A stretch of 37,184 bases of DNA from Nitrospira sp. (GTDB lineage Bacteria; Nitrospirota; Nitrospiria; Nitrospirales; Nitrospiraceae): assembly GCA_020853775.1 (NCBI GenBank), contig JADYYH010000080.1, positions 1 through 37,184 of the forward strand, given 5' to 3'. This document shows, piece after piece, positions 17,701-25,244 of this stretch. Below the pieces are notes generated by a model that was not told the origin of the DNA, ran no database searches, and saw nothing but the letters and a program-made list of their open reading frames with translations. Every line of letters begins with the position of its first letter. Position 1 is the first letter of the stretch. Both the position numbers and the translations under genes were made by a program.

Positions 17701-18948
17701 TTACACGAACATCTCAGCGGCACGCGCCTGGGACTGGGGAATTTGTTCGGCATTCCGCTCGACATCGACCATTTTCTGGCCGACGCGGTTGCCGCTCAGT
17801 ATTCGGATGTCACAGTCCTGCAGGATGAGCTGACCCACTGTGGAACAGACGTGGTTCTTCTAACCGGTGGACAAGATGGCCCTGATGGCTCGATTCCCGC
17901 CCCTTCCCCGATCCTTGTCAATGATGTCCTCTCTCGGCTTGGCGCGAAAGGCAAGAAAGTGCTGTTACCATCGTCGACCCTGGCGGCAGGTCCTGTTCCC
18001 CCGCCGACTCTGCGTGCAAGCTGGCAACAGCTTGCACACCTTTGCCAAGCGGGACAGGCGCTTCATGAACCAGGGACCGTCATGCTTCGGCCGCTCTTAC
18101 AGGCAACCTCCACTCGGGCCCGGTTCGAGCGCGATCAGCTTCGCCACAAACAGGGCATCGGCACCGCAAGCAGCGAACGGCTCTGGACGGCACACACTGA
18201 TCTCACCCGCGCCATGGATGAGCTGCCGTCACATTGGCATTCGATCGATCAGCTCTATCAACTCCTGCAACCGCTCGATGGAAACCTGGCGCTCCTGGAC
18301 ATCGGATGCGGCATGCATTCCTTCGCCCGGTTACTCCTACTCAATCTGTCATACCGCCTGCGCGCGCAAACCTGGCAGCATACTCAACCGCTCCGGTATG
18401 TCGGCCTCGACTTCTCCCCTGGCGCGCTGCACGCTGCGCGAGCCTCGACACAAGAGGCGTTACAACACCTCGACAAGTTGTTTTCCGGACGTGTTGCTTC
18501 ACCAACTCCCGTCACTCAGCAATGGATTCTCGGCCGCTCAGCAGACACGCTGCCCTGTGCAGACCGCTCCTTTGATCGTGTGGTGGCGAATTTCTCGCTC
18601 AGTTTTGCACGGTCACCAATGCAGATGTTGAGGGAGCTCTTCCGCGTTCTTCGGCCCGGCGGAAAACTTATCTTGAAAGCTTTCACGCCGACCGCCGATC
18701 TGGCTCGCCTCTACAGACCGTCCTTACATGAACTCGGCATCGATGCGTTTTCGGGAGCGCCACGCTTGGCCTTGCACCGCATGGCACAGTGCTGTGTGGC
18801 GCTACGTACAGGACAATTGCACACGTTTGAAGAAGACAGCCTGACCACTCAGCTTTCGCGCGTCACACCGCTTGCGCCACGGCTCGTTCGTACCCTCGCT
18901 GGACAGATTCTGCTCGCCGCCGCTGAAAAACCTGATTCCTCTAGCTGA
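14743..18948 (+). CDS. Receiver-PAS-pseudokinase-PilZ-PilZ-alpha/beta hydrolase-methyltransferase fusion
   Basis: The product has 1401 residues in one uninterrupted frame. Domains in order: receiver (about 16-137; Asp67 the likely phospho-acceptor, but the usual acidic pair is NE, as in LLINENPDE); PAS (150-266, DLLYELDAEGRF and LGYTAEEL); a coiled segment and histidine-kinase-like part (270-513) with Arg300 where the H-box has His (SRQLQQPLTSL) and no N, G1 or G2 boxes; PilZ 1 (about 547-646; RRSER 551-555 and NMSTEG 577-582); PilZ 2 (about 690-820; RETIR 694-698 and NLNVNG 723-728); LuxD-like alpha/beta hydrolase (about 837-1112; LLCPGYGTTQHAY); class I SAM methyltransferase (about 1137-1401; DIGCG 1186-1190, VLRPGGKLILKAF). 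The PilZ motifs suit cyclic-di-GMP binding, and the methyltransferase SAM motif looks intact. The hydrolase has Asp946 and Thr1079 where LuxD has Ser and His. Start is GTG; an ATG at 14752 is an alternative. Confidence 0.85.
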   Translation: MKTMSSSMSLPEPSLQILLINENPDEIKLVTTSLRSFFVGCRIEAGYSSDDALAFSRQGDWQIILIDQDLRPERGLDLLARLRRNAPYAAILLQTNDSDSHTAVQALQQGADFLLFKRSPGFITELLFSVQEALEKRDLQMKLDHTFQRHLRVIETLSDLLYELDAEGRFVYVSPTVTVMLGYTAEELAGRHYSLLLPPQQESAARFRLNERRAGSRSTRRMELTLYRKPPPDVPPAPLIVEVTAKGLFDSTNRYLGTVGLLRDLSQQKAQQTRLAELESRLQETDRQLTLSREAARVSRQLQQPLTSLLQDSQRLLISIQDSRIEQHVETMVAQVSQASRLGHQLAEAIHAPTTEMVPLDLDDVLQAVARTTQGETQAPGFLLTTHFAGNLPVIRGSRSALETLAHTLLTYASQSASRNMTPRLVLQTAALTVDSSGTHPQHVGSPSQPVRTYASFTIRGSAGALRLPSDSQSTHDRPAESLFHAHRIVQAHRGAIEVEHTPESGVAITVRIPASDDFSRSGSPEPPASPPPFDNQTPTGYIPHQHPERRRSERKPFSLPIQLSIGGTTLRGLLRNMSTEGALLTIRGMEASIHLQPAYVVIKTPVSFLELQGVVHERPSASTELSLPAIKDFVISFSLAVDNERNVLRSLLEGLQEGSPQITFEGLILPIPPAATSREREPLPSSAMPEDRRETIRLSISCPVQMTESPTGSPHSIGRIINLNVNGACIEVPAAAVLAGHSPLIHLDLMESTVIASGTSPSPGIDQSLPAQIVWRRPAEMISAHRPAATEEQRHRIGIRFGSLSSTQEQRLRSIMETEFRAEQNLAESEWDAPVLTESRTLRDREGYTIALRHDFPTQGGGAHDPLVLLCPGYGTTQHAYIALAYMLAGRGFHVLRYDHSRHIGLSDGDPSQTTFTSLEDDLDTVLSFVQEHWPERPLTLVAPDLLGRIALRRRDWHRWIRRLLLVNPTLDLGQCLQNLHQRDLLHEHLSGTRLGLGNLFGIPLDIDHFLADAVAAQYSDVTVLQDELTHCGTDVVLLTGGQDGPDGSIPAPSPILVNDVLSRLGAKGKKVLLPSSTLAAGPVPPPTLRASWQQLAHLCQAGQALHEPGTVMLRPLLQATSTRARFERDQLRHKQGIGTASSERLWTAHTDLTRAMDELPSHWHSIDQLYQLLQPLDGNLALLDIGCGMHSFARLLLLNLSYRLRAQTWQHTQPLRYVGLDFSPGALHAARASTQEALQHLDKLFSGRVASPTPVTQQWILGRSADTLPCADRSFDRVVANFSLSFARSPMQMLRELFRVLRPGGKLILKAFTPTADLARLYRPSLHELGIDAFSGAPRLALHRMAQCCVALRTGQLHTFEEDSLTTQLSRVTPLAPRLVRTLAGQILLAAAEKPDSSS

Positions 18949-19011
18949 AACAATAGGTCGCATATATACTTCACTCACTAGCATAAAACCTGCAGTGAGT
19001 CAGGCGACACC

Positions 19012-20337
19012 GTGGCAAACTGGTGTCTGGCTCGATATTCCTTCCATGGGACTATGACGCTCCACTCCAACAGTCGGCACATGCCCGTCCTTTCAACGTC
19101 CATGGACATCATCAGACTGCTTGGCGATTTTGCCGAGACGTTAGGATCCGCACGGGATGTGTCGTGTCTCGGGAATCCGATTGTGACGACTCTCTCGCAG
19201 CACACTCGGCTGCCCGAAGCAGCGTTATGGATTCGAGCGTCAGCAGATGGACCGTATCGTCTCATTGCATCCCATGGCCACAACGCTCCTTCTTCACTAC
19301 CATCGACCTTGACCGTTGATCACCCACTCGTGATAGGTCTATCTGCCAAGCCCTATGTGGTTCACGGTGGCCATGATCCAGCCTCGTCGGTGGGGTTTGC
19401 CATGACGGCGGTCCGTGCAACCCTGTGTCTCGCGCTACGAAACAAAGGGCGGCTCCTCGGCCTCTGCAGCTTGGGTCCACTCAATACCGACAGCCACTTC
19501 GACCAAGCAAGCATCACCATCGTTGAAACAATCGCGTGCATCGCCGCCAATAGCCTCGATCATCACCTCACGCAAGACGACTTCCGCCGCTCATCCACGC
19601 TGATGAGACGGACAGACCGACTCCGTTCTTTGGAAATCATGGCCGGCGGGTTTGCCCATGAAATCCGCAACCCACTCACATCGATCAAAACGTTCGTCCA
19701 GTTGGCCCCTCAGCGACAACAGGATCCGGTCTTCATCAAAGAGTTCAGTAAGCTGGCTATAGAGGACATTCATCGCATCGAGCGCCTGCTGCATGAGATT
19801 CTCGACTATGCCAGTTACATGACCCCTCGGCCTACCGAGGTAGACGTGAACGACCTCGTCGCCTCCTGTATCGGATTCATCTCATCGAGCGCTGCGCATC
19901 GAGGCATTCAAGTCCAGACGCACCTGTCACCTCAGCTCCCTCTGCTCTTGCTCGATCGCCAACAGATTAAACAAGTGTTGTTGAATTTGCTGCTGAATGC
20001 TCTGGATGCAATGCCCAATGGCAACGGCATTATTCGGGTTCATACGCGTCTCTTGTCGGAAGGGGGTCACCCACCGCGGGTGCAATTGGACGTCGAGGAC
20101 GAAGGATGCGGAATCGCGCCCGATCATCTCGAGCACATTTTCGATCCGTTTTTCAGCACCAAACATTCCAATAGTGCTAGTGAAGGAGCCGGACTCGGGC
20201 TCACCACGGCGCATCAAATTGTTCGTGAGCATGGCGGCACCCTCACAGTCGAAAGTCGCGTAGGAGCAGGCTCCACGTTCTCAGTCCATCTTCCAGTTCC
20301 CGAGACAGGCCCCACAGTGTCAGCAGCACGGGAGTAA
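19012..20337 (+). CDS. GAF-domain sensor histidine kinase (NtrB/AtoS-like)
   Basis: This soluble sensor kinase has a GAF-like sensory domain (about 30-190) followed by an intact transmitter. The H-box FAHEIRNPLTSIKTF carries His216; the N-box is LLNLLLNALDAMP (about 325), G1 is VEDEGCGI (about 361), the F-box FDPFFSTK and G2 GAGLGLTTA (about 393). No membrane helices are seen, so it senses a cytoplasmic signal. The response regulator gene starts one base after its stop, so they form a cognate pair, presumably phosphorylating Asp52 of that regulator. Start GTG at 19012 has only a weak ribosome binding site; ATG codons at 19054 and 19081 are alternatives. Confidence 0.9.
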   Translation: MANWCLARYSFHGTMTLHSNSRHMPVLSTSMDIIRLLGDFAETLGSARDVSCLGNPIVTTLSQHTRLPEAALWIRASADGPYRLIASHGHNAPSSLPSTLTVDHPLVIGLSAKPYVVHGGHDPASSVGFAMTAVRATLCLALRNKGRLLGLCSLGPLNTDSHFDQASITIVETIACIAANSLDHHLTQDDFRRSSTLMRRTDRLRSLEIMAGGFAHEIRNPLTSIKTFVQLAPQRQQDPVFIKEFSKLAIEDIHRIERLLHEILDYASYMTPRPTEVDVNDLVASCIGFISSSAAHRGIQVQTHLSPQLPLLLLDRQQIKQVLLNLLLNALDAMPNGNGIIRVHTRLLSEGGHPPRVQLDVEDEGCGIAPDHLEHIFDPFFSTKHSNSASEGAGLGLTTAHQIVREHGGTLTVESRVGAGSTFSVHLPVPETGPTVSAARE

Positions 20338-20338
20338 T

Positions 20339-21754
20339 ATGAAAAAACGAGTACTACTTGTCGACGATGAGCCGCGTGTCCGAGCCTCGCTGAGAACGGT
20401 CTTGGAGCCGACGTATGAAATTTTGGAAGCGGCGGATGCCACCGAAGGCCTTCGTAGCTTTAAACACGATGCCCCTGATCTCGTGCTCCTGGACGTGATC
20501 CTGCCGGGAACGGATGGTCTGTCGGCACTGCAAACCATGCGTACCGAGAATCGAGCCATCCCCGTGATTATGCTGACCGGCACCAAAGCCGTGAAAACTG
20601 CCGTCGATGCCATGAAGCTCGGAGCCGCCGACTATCTGTCCAAACCCTTCGACGTCGAGGAACTGCAGATCGTCATCGAACGAACACTGGGCAAGCAGGA
20701 ACTCGAGCAGGAAGTCCGCCAATTGCGCGCGCAGGTGGTGCAGCGTTATGCCTTCCACAATCTCATCGGCAAAAGCCCTGCCATGCAGGAAATCTACGCC
20801 AAAATCGAACAAGTGGCAGACAGCCGCACCACCGTGCTGGTGACCGGTGAAAGCGGGACCGGGAAAGAACTGGTCGCCAAAGCGATTCACTACAACAGTG
20901 CCAGGCGGGAACGCCCGTTCGTCGCACTCAATTGCGCGGCCTTGCCGGAAACACTCATCGAAAGCGAATTGTTCGGACATGAAAAGGGTTCATTCACGGA
21001 TGCCACGGCACGCCGAGTGGGGCAGTTCGAATTGGCGCACACGGGCACGCTGTTTCTCGATGAAATCGGCGATCTCAGTCCGGCCACGCAGGCGAAACTT
21101 TTGCGGGTGTTGCAGGAACGGGAATTCACGCGGGTCGGCGGGGTGCAATCCATCAAGGTCGATGTCCGGATCGTCGCGGCGACCAACAAAAACCTCGATG
21201 AGATGGTCAGAAAAAACCAGTTTCGCGAGGACTTGTATTACCGTATCAACGTCATTGCGCTCTACCTCCCGCCCTTACGCGAACGGGGCGAAGACATTGC
21301 CCTGCTCGCCAAGCACTTTCTTTCCAAACGCATTGAGGAAGAGAAACGGCCGTCTCAGGAGTTCACAAAAGACGCGCTCGAATTGATCTCACATTATCCG
21401 TGGCCGGGCAACGTGCGCGAGATGGAAAATATCATCGAACAAGCGTTCATCTGGTCGAAAGGCTCCACGGTGATCACGCCGGAGCACTTGCCGAATATTC
21501 TCCGGACCGATACCCGATCATCGTCCCTTCGAGACGACACCCTCGCCGGACGATTATCGTTGGAAAAGGCCGTCATGGAATTCGAACGCGAAATTATTTT
21601 GGATGCGCTCAAGCGGACGACATACGTACAAACACATGCGGCTACCATGCTGGGCATCAGCCGTCGCATGCTAAAGTATCGCATGGACACCCTGGGAATC
21701 AGTCGGCCTGACAGCGGCGGCGGAAATGCCGAGACGCCACTGCCTCGGGAATGA
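20339..21754 (+). CDS. NtrC-family sigma-54-dependent response regulator
   Basis: The 471-residue protein has a receiver domain (1-120; VLLVDDEPR start, Asp52 in LLDVILPG, Lys in SKPFDVEE), an AAA+ sigma-54 activation domain (about 140-380; Walker A GESGTGKE near 170, Walker B LFLDEIGDL near 239) and a Fis-type helix-turn-helix at the C-terminus (AATMLGISRRMLKYRM). The sigma-54 contact loop reads GSFTDA (217-222) instead of GAFTGA; the essential Thr is kept. GGGAG lies 4 bases before the ATG. It activates unknown sigma-54 promoters by ATP hydrolysis and is the partner of the upstream GAF kinase. Confidence 0.93.
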   Translation: MKKRVLLVDDEPRVRASLRTVLEPTYEILEAADATEGLRSFKHDAPDLVLLDVILPGTDGLSALQTMRTENRAIPVIMLTGTKAVKTAVDAMKLGAADYLSKPFDVEELQIVIERTLGKQELEQEVRQLRAQVVQRYAFHNLIGKSPAMQEIYAKIEQVADSRTTVLVTGESGTGKELVAKAIHYNSARRERPFVALNCAALPETLIESELFGHEKGSFTDATARRVGQFELAHTGTLFLDEIGDLSPATQAKLLRVLQEREFTRVGGVQSIKVDVRIVAATNKNLDEMVRKNQFREDLYYRINVIALYLPPLRERGEDIALLAKHFLSKRIEEEKRPSQEFTKDALELISHYPWPGNVREMENIIEQAFIWSKGSTVITPEHLPNILRTDTRSSSLRDDTLAGRLSLEKAVMEFEREIILDALKRTTYVQTHAATMLGISRRMLKYRMDTLGISRPDSGGGNAETPLPRE

Positions 21755-21761
21755 CACACTC

Positions 21762-21776
21762 TGGCACAACAGTTTC
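21762..21776 (+). promoter_or_regulatory. Possible sigma-54 (-24/-12) element upstream of the HD-GYP gene
   Basis: TGGCAC (21762-21767) matches the -24 element exactly. After five bases comes TTTC instead of TTGC for the -12 element, so the important G at -13 is lost. It lies directly after the sigma-54 activator gene and about 165 bases before the next start. One substituted key base makes this a weak call. Confidence 0.25.
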
Positions 21777-21870
21777 GGCATCTGTCTCACAGTTCTTACA
21801 GTAGGAGCCGCCGTGCCCAAATATCTTGTGGCCTGAAATAGACAGACCTGCTATATATTGTTCGTTTCGC

Positions 21871-21882
21871 GTCTACGTAGAC
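21871..21882. promoter_or_regulatory. Perfect 12-bp palindrome upstream of the HD-GYP gene
   Basis: GTCTACGTAGAC is its own reverse complement and lies 58 bases before the ATG at 21941, in a short noncoding gap preceded by an AT-rich CTATATATTG. It is placed where an operator would be. No second copy was noticed in this window, and a chance occurrence is possible. Confidence 0.35.
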
Positions 21883-21940
21883 GGTACAGGTTTTGCGTTC
21901 CGTTTCTCCTGAAGTTCGCAATACACCGGGAGCAATCTGG

Positions 21941-23083
21941 ATGGGAACTCAGGCATCAGCTGAACACATGAGCACAAAACCGTCGGTCCTGGTCGTCGAC
22001 GACGAAACAGGCCCGCGGGACGCGTTGAAAGTGATCCTTCGCCCCTTCTTCACCATTCACTCTGCCGACAACGCCAAATCCGCACTCCGGGTTCTGAAGG
22101 ACCAGCACATCGATCTCATCACCCTGGACCAGAAATTACCCGACCGTCAAGGCATCGACCTCCTGCAGGATATCAAGCAGGACTACGCCGACATTGAAGT
22201 CATCATCATTACTGGCTACGGCAGCCTGAAGTCCGCTATGGAAGGCATCCGGCACGGCGCGGCAGGGTATCTTCTCAAGCCGTTCAATGTAACGGAGCTG
22301 ATCACGCTGATCAATCAGACCCTGGAGAAGAAACAGCGACTCGACTACTTACGATCGTTTCTGAAAACGTCGACCGCCTTGTGGGGCACCGAAGAGGAAG
22401 TGGCGCAAGCGTGGAAGGATTTGCAAGCGAACTACTTCACGATCGGCAATTCCTCCACTGAAGCGATCGGAGGCCCAGGGGACGTCACAGCGCTCATTCC
22501 ATTGTTATCCGACTTGCTTGAAGCGAAGGACCGCCAGCTCCTCAACCATTGCAGCCGAGTAAGTTTCTATGCATCGCTTCTCGCGAACCAGCTGACGCTG
22601 CCGCTGCCCGACCAAAAGGCTTTGGCGCTGGGAGCGTTCCTGCATGATATCGGCAAGATCAGTCTCTCCAGCTACAAGTATTCAGCGGATGACGATGAGA
22701 ACCTGAAAACCAACACCCATGGAAGAGAATGTTTCGAGGCAGGGGCCCGGATGCTGTTACCGCTTGGCTTCCAAGCAGAGGTCGGGCAAATCGTGGCCTA
22801 TCATCAGGAGCGCTTCGACGGTGTCGGCAATCCACACGGCCTGGAAGGCGAAGGCATCCCGCTGTTGGCACGAATCGTCGCCATCGCGCAGGCATTCGAC
22901 AACCTGACGGTGGATATGCCGGGGCATCAACCGACATCCATCGATGAAGCCATTCGGCAAATTCTGCTGCAAGCCGAGACGCACTTCGATCCCAAGTTGA
23001 CGGAGCTCTTTGCGCAGGTGGTGCGGGAATGTAAGTCTTCTCTGCCGGCGCTCGCGATTGCCAAGACCTCGTCGACCAGCTGA
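21941..23083 (+). CDS. Response regulator with HD-GYP-type output domain (RpfG-like, degenerate motif)
   Basis: The receiver domain (about 11-130) has the VLVVDDE acidic pair, Asp63 (TLDQKLPD) and a LLKPFN lysine. The second half is an HD domain of HD-GYP kind, the family that degrades cyclic-di-GMP: FLHDIGK (His235-Asp236), a THGRECFEAG segment and YHQERFDGVGNP. The canonical HHE...GYP is here HQE...GNP (Gln289, Asn297), and the later Asp of aDaFDaL is Gln317, so several metal or signature residues are replaced. Activity is therefore uncertain, and it could act as a cyclic-di-GMP sensor or adaptor. The frame opens with a TTG at 21893, but the ATG at 21941 has GGGAG 8 bases upstream and is preferred (380 residues). 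Confidence 0.88.
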   Translation: MGTQASAEHMSTKPSVLVVDDETGPRDALKVILRPFFTIHSADNAKSALRVLKDQHIDLITLDQKLPDRQGIDLLQDIKQDYADIEVIIITGYGSLKSAMEGIRHGAAGYLLKPFNVTELITLINQTLEKKQRLDYLRSFLKTSTALWGTEEEVAQAWKDLQANYFTIGNSSTEAIGGPGDVTALIPLLSDLLEAKDRQLLNHCSRVSFYASLLANQLTLPLPDQKALALGAFLHDIGKISLSSYKYSADDDENLKTNTHGRECFEAGARMLLPLGFQAEVGQIVAYHQERFDGVGNPHGLEGEGIPLLARIVAIAQAFDNLTVDMPGHQPTSIDEAIRQILLQAETHFDPKLTELFAQVVRECKSSLPALAIAKTSSTS

Positions 23084-23090
23084 TCCGGCG

Positions 23091-24776
23091 TTACCGCCGT
23101 TCCTTCGCGCTCGCAATCATTTCAGCCGCCGCCGCGCGCGCCTTCTTGGTCACCGTCACCCCGGCCAACATCCGCGCCACTTCTTCTTCCCGTTCATCGA
23201 GACTCAGCAAGCGAACTTGCGTCACCGTTCGATTCTGCCGCACCTGCTTTTCCACGAGATAATGCGCATGCGCCTGAGAGCCCACTTGAGGAAGGTGGGT
23301 GACGCATAACACCTGGTGGTGGCGACTGAGATTTCTGAGGCGCGCCCCCATCACGTCGGCGACGGCGCCCCCGACACCGGCATCGACCTCGTCGAAAATC
23401 AGCACCGGCACTCGATCGCTCTCAGCCAGAATCGTTTTTAACGCCAGCATGACCCGCGACAATTCTCCTCCCGAGGCCACTTTTGCCAGCGGTTTGAGCG
23501 GTTCTCCGGGATTCGCCGAAAACATACACTCCACCGTATCCTGCCCGGCCTGACCGAATGGCGCATCACCGGACAGACGCGAGACCTCCACGCTGAAACG
23601 AGTTCGCTCCATCCGGAGGGCTCCCAGCTCCTTCATGACCTGAACCGTTAATTTCTTCGCCGCGTCAAGCCGCTCGCGAGACAGACGCTCCGCCACATCG
23701 CGTAGGCTACGCGCCCCCTGCTCGACCGCTTGAGTGAGCTCGTGCACGTGTGTCTCCGCATGATCCAATTGAGCCAGCTGCGCGCGGAGAGAATCCTGCA
23801 AAGCCAGTGCAGCGGCCAGCGAACCGCCATATTTTTTTACAAGTCGGTGAAGTCGGTCCAGCCGCTGCTCTATCTCCAGCAAGCGGCCCGGATTGGCCTC
23901 CACATCATCGCGGTACCGGCGGACTTGTTCAGCGAGGTCCTTCAGCGGGACGACCGCGTCTTCCAGCGTGTTGGCCCACTCGATCGTCGTGGCGTCGATC
24001 GACTCCATTTTGGAAACCAGTTTCCGGGCACCAGCCAACAGACTCAAGACTCCTTGGTCGTCTGCGTACAGCATGCCATGGAGTTGCTCGGAGAAATCTC
24101 GAAGTTGCTGGCTGTGCATCAACCGGGGACGTTCCTGCTCGAGTCGCCCATCTTCGCCAGCCTCGAGACTCGCATCCGTCAGTTCCTGGAATTGAAACCG
24201 CAGGAGATCCTCCCGCTCTCGACGCTGGGCGATCTGCGCCGTGAGGGTCTCCAGGTCGGCCACACGGTCCAGCCAATGCCGATAGGCAATCTGATAGTCC
24301 TGCCGGAGCGCGTGAAGGCCGCCGAACGCGTCCAGCGCGTCCATTTGAGCGGAAGACGACAACAGAGATTGCTGTTCGTGTTGCCCGTGAACGTCCACCA
24401 GTGCGCCGCCTAATTCTTCCAGCAGATGGACCGGGCAGAGGTTGCCGTTGAGATAGGTACGATTGCGGCCCGAGCGGGAGATGATGCGTCGAATGAGAAT
24501 ATCCGTCTCGCCCTCGCGCGCAAAGCCTTTGCTGTGCAACAACGCAAGGAGCGGATGGTCAGGCGCCAGTTGAAACGCCGCTTCGAGCTCCGCCTCTTCG
24601 GCCTGAGCACGAATGTGTTCGGCGGAAGCACGGCCTCCGACCAGAAGGGTGACGGCATCGATGAGGAGAGATTTTCCGGCGCCGGTTTCACCGGTAAACA
24701 CAATGAAACCGGCGCCGAAGGTGACGGCCAGCTGCTCGATGACACCGAAATTCGAGATGCGCAGCTCGGTCAGCAT
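23091..24776 (-). CDS. recN: DNA repair protein RecN
   Basis: RecN is an SMC-like ATPase acting in double-strand break repair. The 561-residue protein starts with MLTELRISNFGVIE and has Walker A GETGAGKS at 29-36. A long coiled-coil middle (about 160-370, broken near 280) links this to the C-terminal ATPase half with KVASGGELSRVMLALK (signature), LIFDEVDAGVGG (Walker B) and VTHLPQV. Length equals that of the usual family member. It follows trxA by 18 bases and is the last gene of the minus-strand block. No LexA-type operator was recognised before it. Confidence 0.96.
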   Translation of the reverse strand: MLTELRISNFGVIEQLAVTFGAGFIVFTGETGAGKSLLIDAVTLLVGGRASAEHIRAQAEEAELEAAFQLAPDHPLLALLHSKGFAREGETDILIRRIISRSGRNRTYLNGNLCPVHLLEELGGALVDVHGQHEQQSLLSSSAQMDALDAFGGLHALRQDYQIAYRHWLDRVADLETLTAQIAQRREREDLLRFQFQELTDASLEAGEDGRLEQERPRLMHSQQLRDFSEQLHGMLYADDQGVLSLLAGARKLVSKMESIDATTIEWANTLEDAVVPLKDLAEQVRRYRDDVEANPGRLLEIEQRLDRLHRLVKKYGGSLAAALALQDSLRAQLAQLDHAETHVHELTQAVEQGARSLRDVAERLSRERLDAAKKLTVQVMKELGALRMERTRFSVEVSRLSGDAPFGQAGQDTVECMFSANPGEPLKPLAKVASGGELSRVMLALKTILAESDRVPVLIFDEVDAGVGGAVADVMGARLRNLSRHHQVLCVTHLPQVGSQAHAHYLVEKQVRQNRTVTQVRLLSLDEREEEVARMLAGVTVTKKARAAAAEMIASAKERR

Positions 24777-24794
24777 GCCGCTGAGAGTCTGGCG

Positions 24795-25142
24795 CTAGGC
24801 GGCGCCTGAATGTTGAGCGAGGAGCGTGTCGATGATCTCTTTAAACTGGCGTTTGGGACGCGCACCGACCAACCGTTCGACGGCCTGACCGTTCTTGAAG
24901 AACAAAATGGTCGGAATGCTCATCACTTGATAGCGGCCGGCGATTTCCGGGTTTTCATCGGTATTGAGTTTACGAACTTTCACTTTACCGGCATATTCCG
25001 TCGCCAGTTCATCGACGATCGGAGCGACCATCTGACAGGGGCCACACCACACGGCCCAAAAATCTACCATGACCAATTCGGATGCCTTCATGACATCCTC
25101 ATCCCACGTTGCATCCGTCGCTTTCAACGCATCGCCTGCCAC
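24795..25142 (-). CDS. trxA: Thioredoxin
   Basis: This small thiol-disulfide oxidoreductase has the FWAVWCGPC active site with Cys33 and Cys36, the cis-Pro segment SIPTILFFKNG and the usual length (115 residues). The frame opens at 25205, but the GTG at 25142 is preferred: AAGGAGG lies 6-7 bases upstream and the N-terminus then matches other thioredoxins. It is probably the electron donor of the Bcp peroxidase encoded at 8579-9046 and of ribonucleotide reductase elsewhere. It sits between an exported TPR-like protein and recN. Confidence 0.94.
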   Translation of the reverse strand: MAGDALKATDATWDEDVMKASELVMVDFWAVWCGPCQMVAPIVDELATEYAGKVKVRKLNTDENPEIAGRYQVMSIPTILFFKNGQAVERLVGARPKRQFKEIIDTLLAQHSGAA

Positions 25143-25244
25143 AATCCCCTCCTTCTCTACCCGCGTCCTGCTGTCTGGTTCACATCCTGAAGCGGCTTCA
25201 GGCACTATTTGTCATCCTATAACATGGTTTTACGGAGAGTCAAA

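Noticed and set aside
17867-18631. A 254-residue plus-strand frame inside the large fusion gene
   Set aside because: It is an out-of-frame shadow; the main frame carries clear methyltransferase motifs over the same bases.
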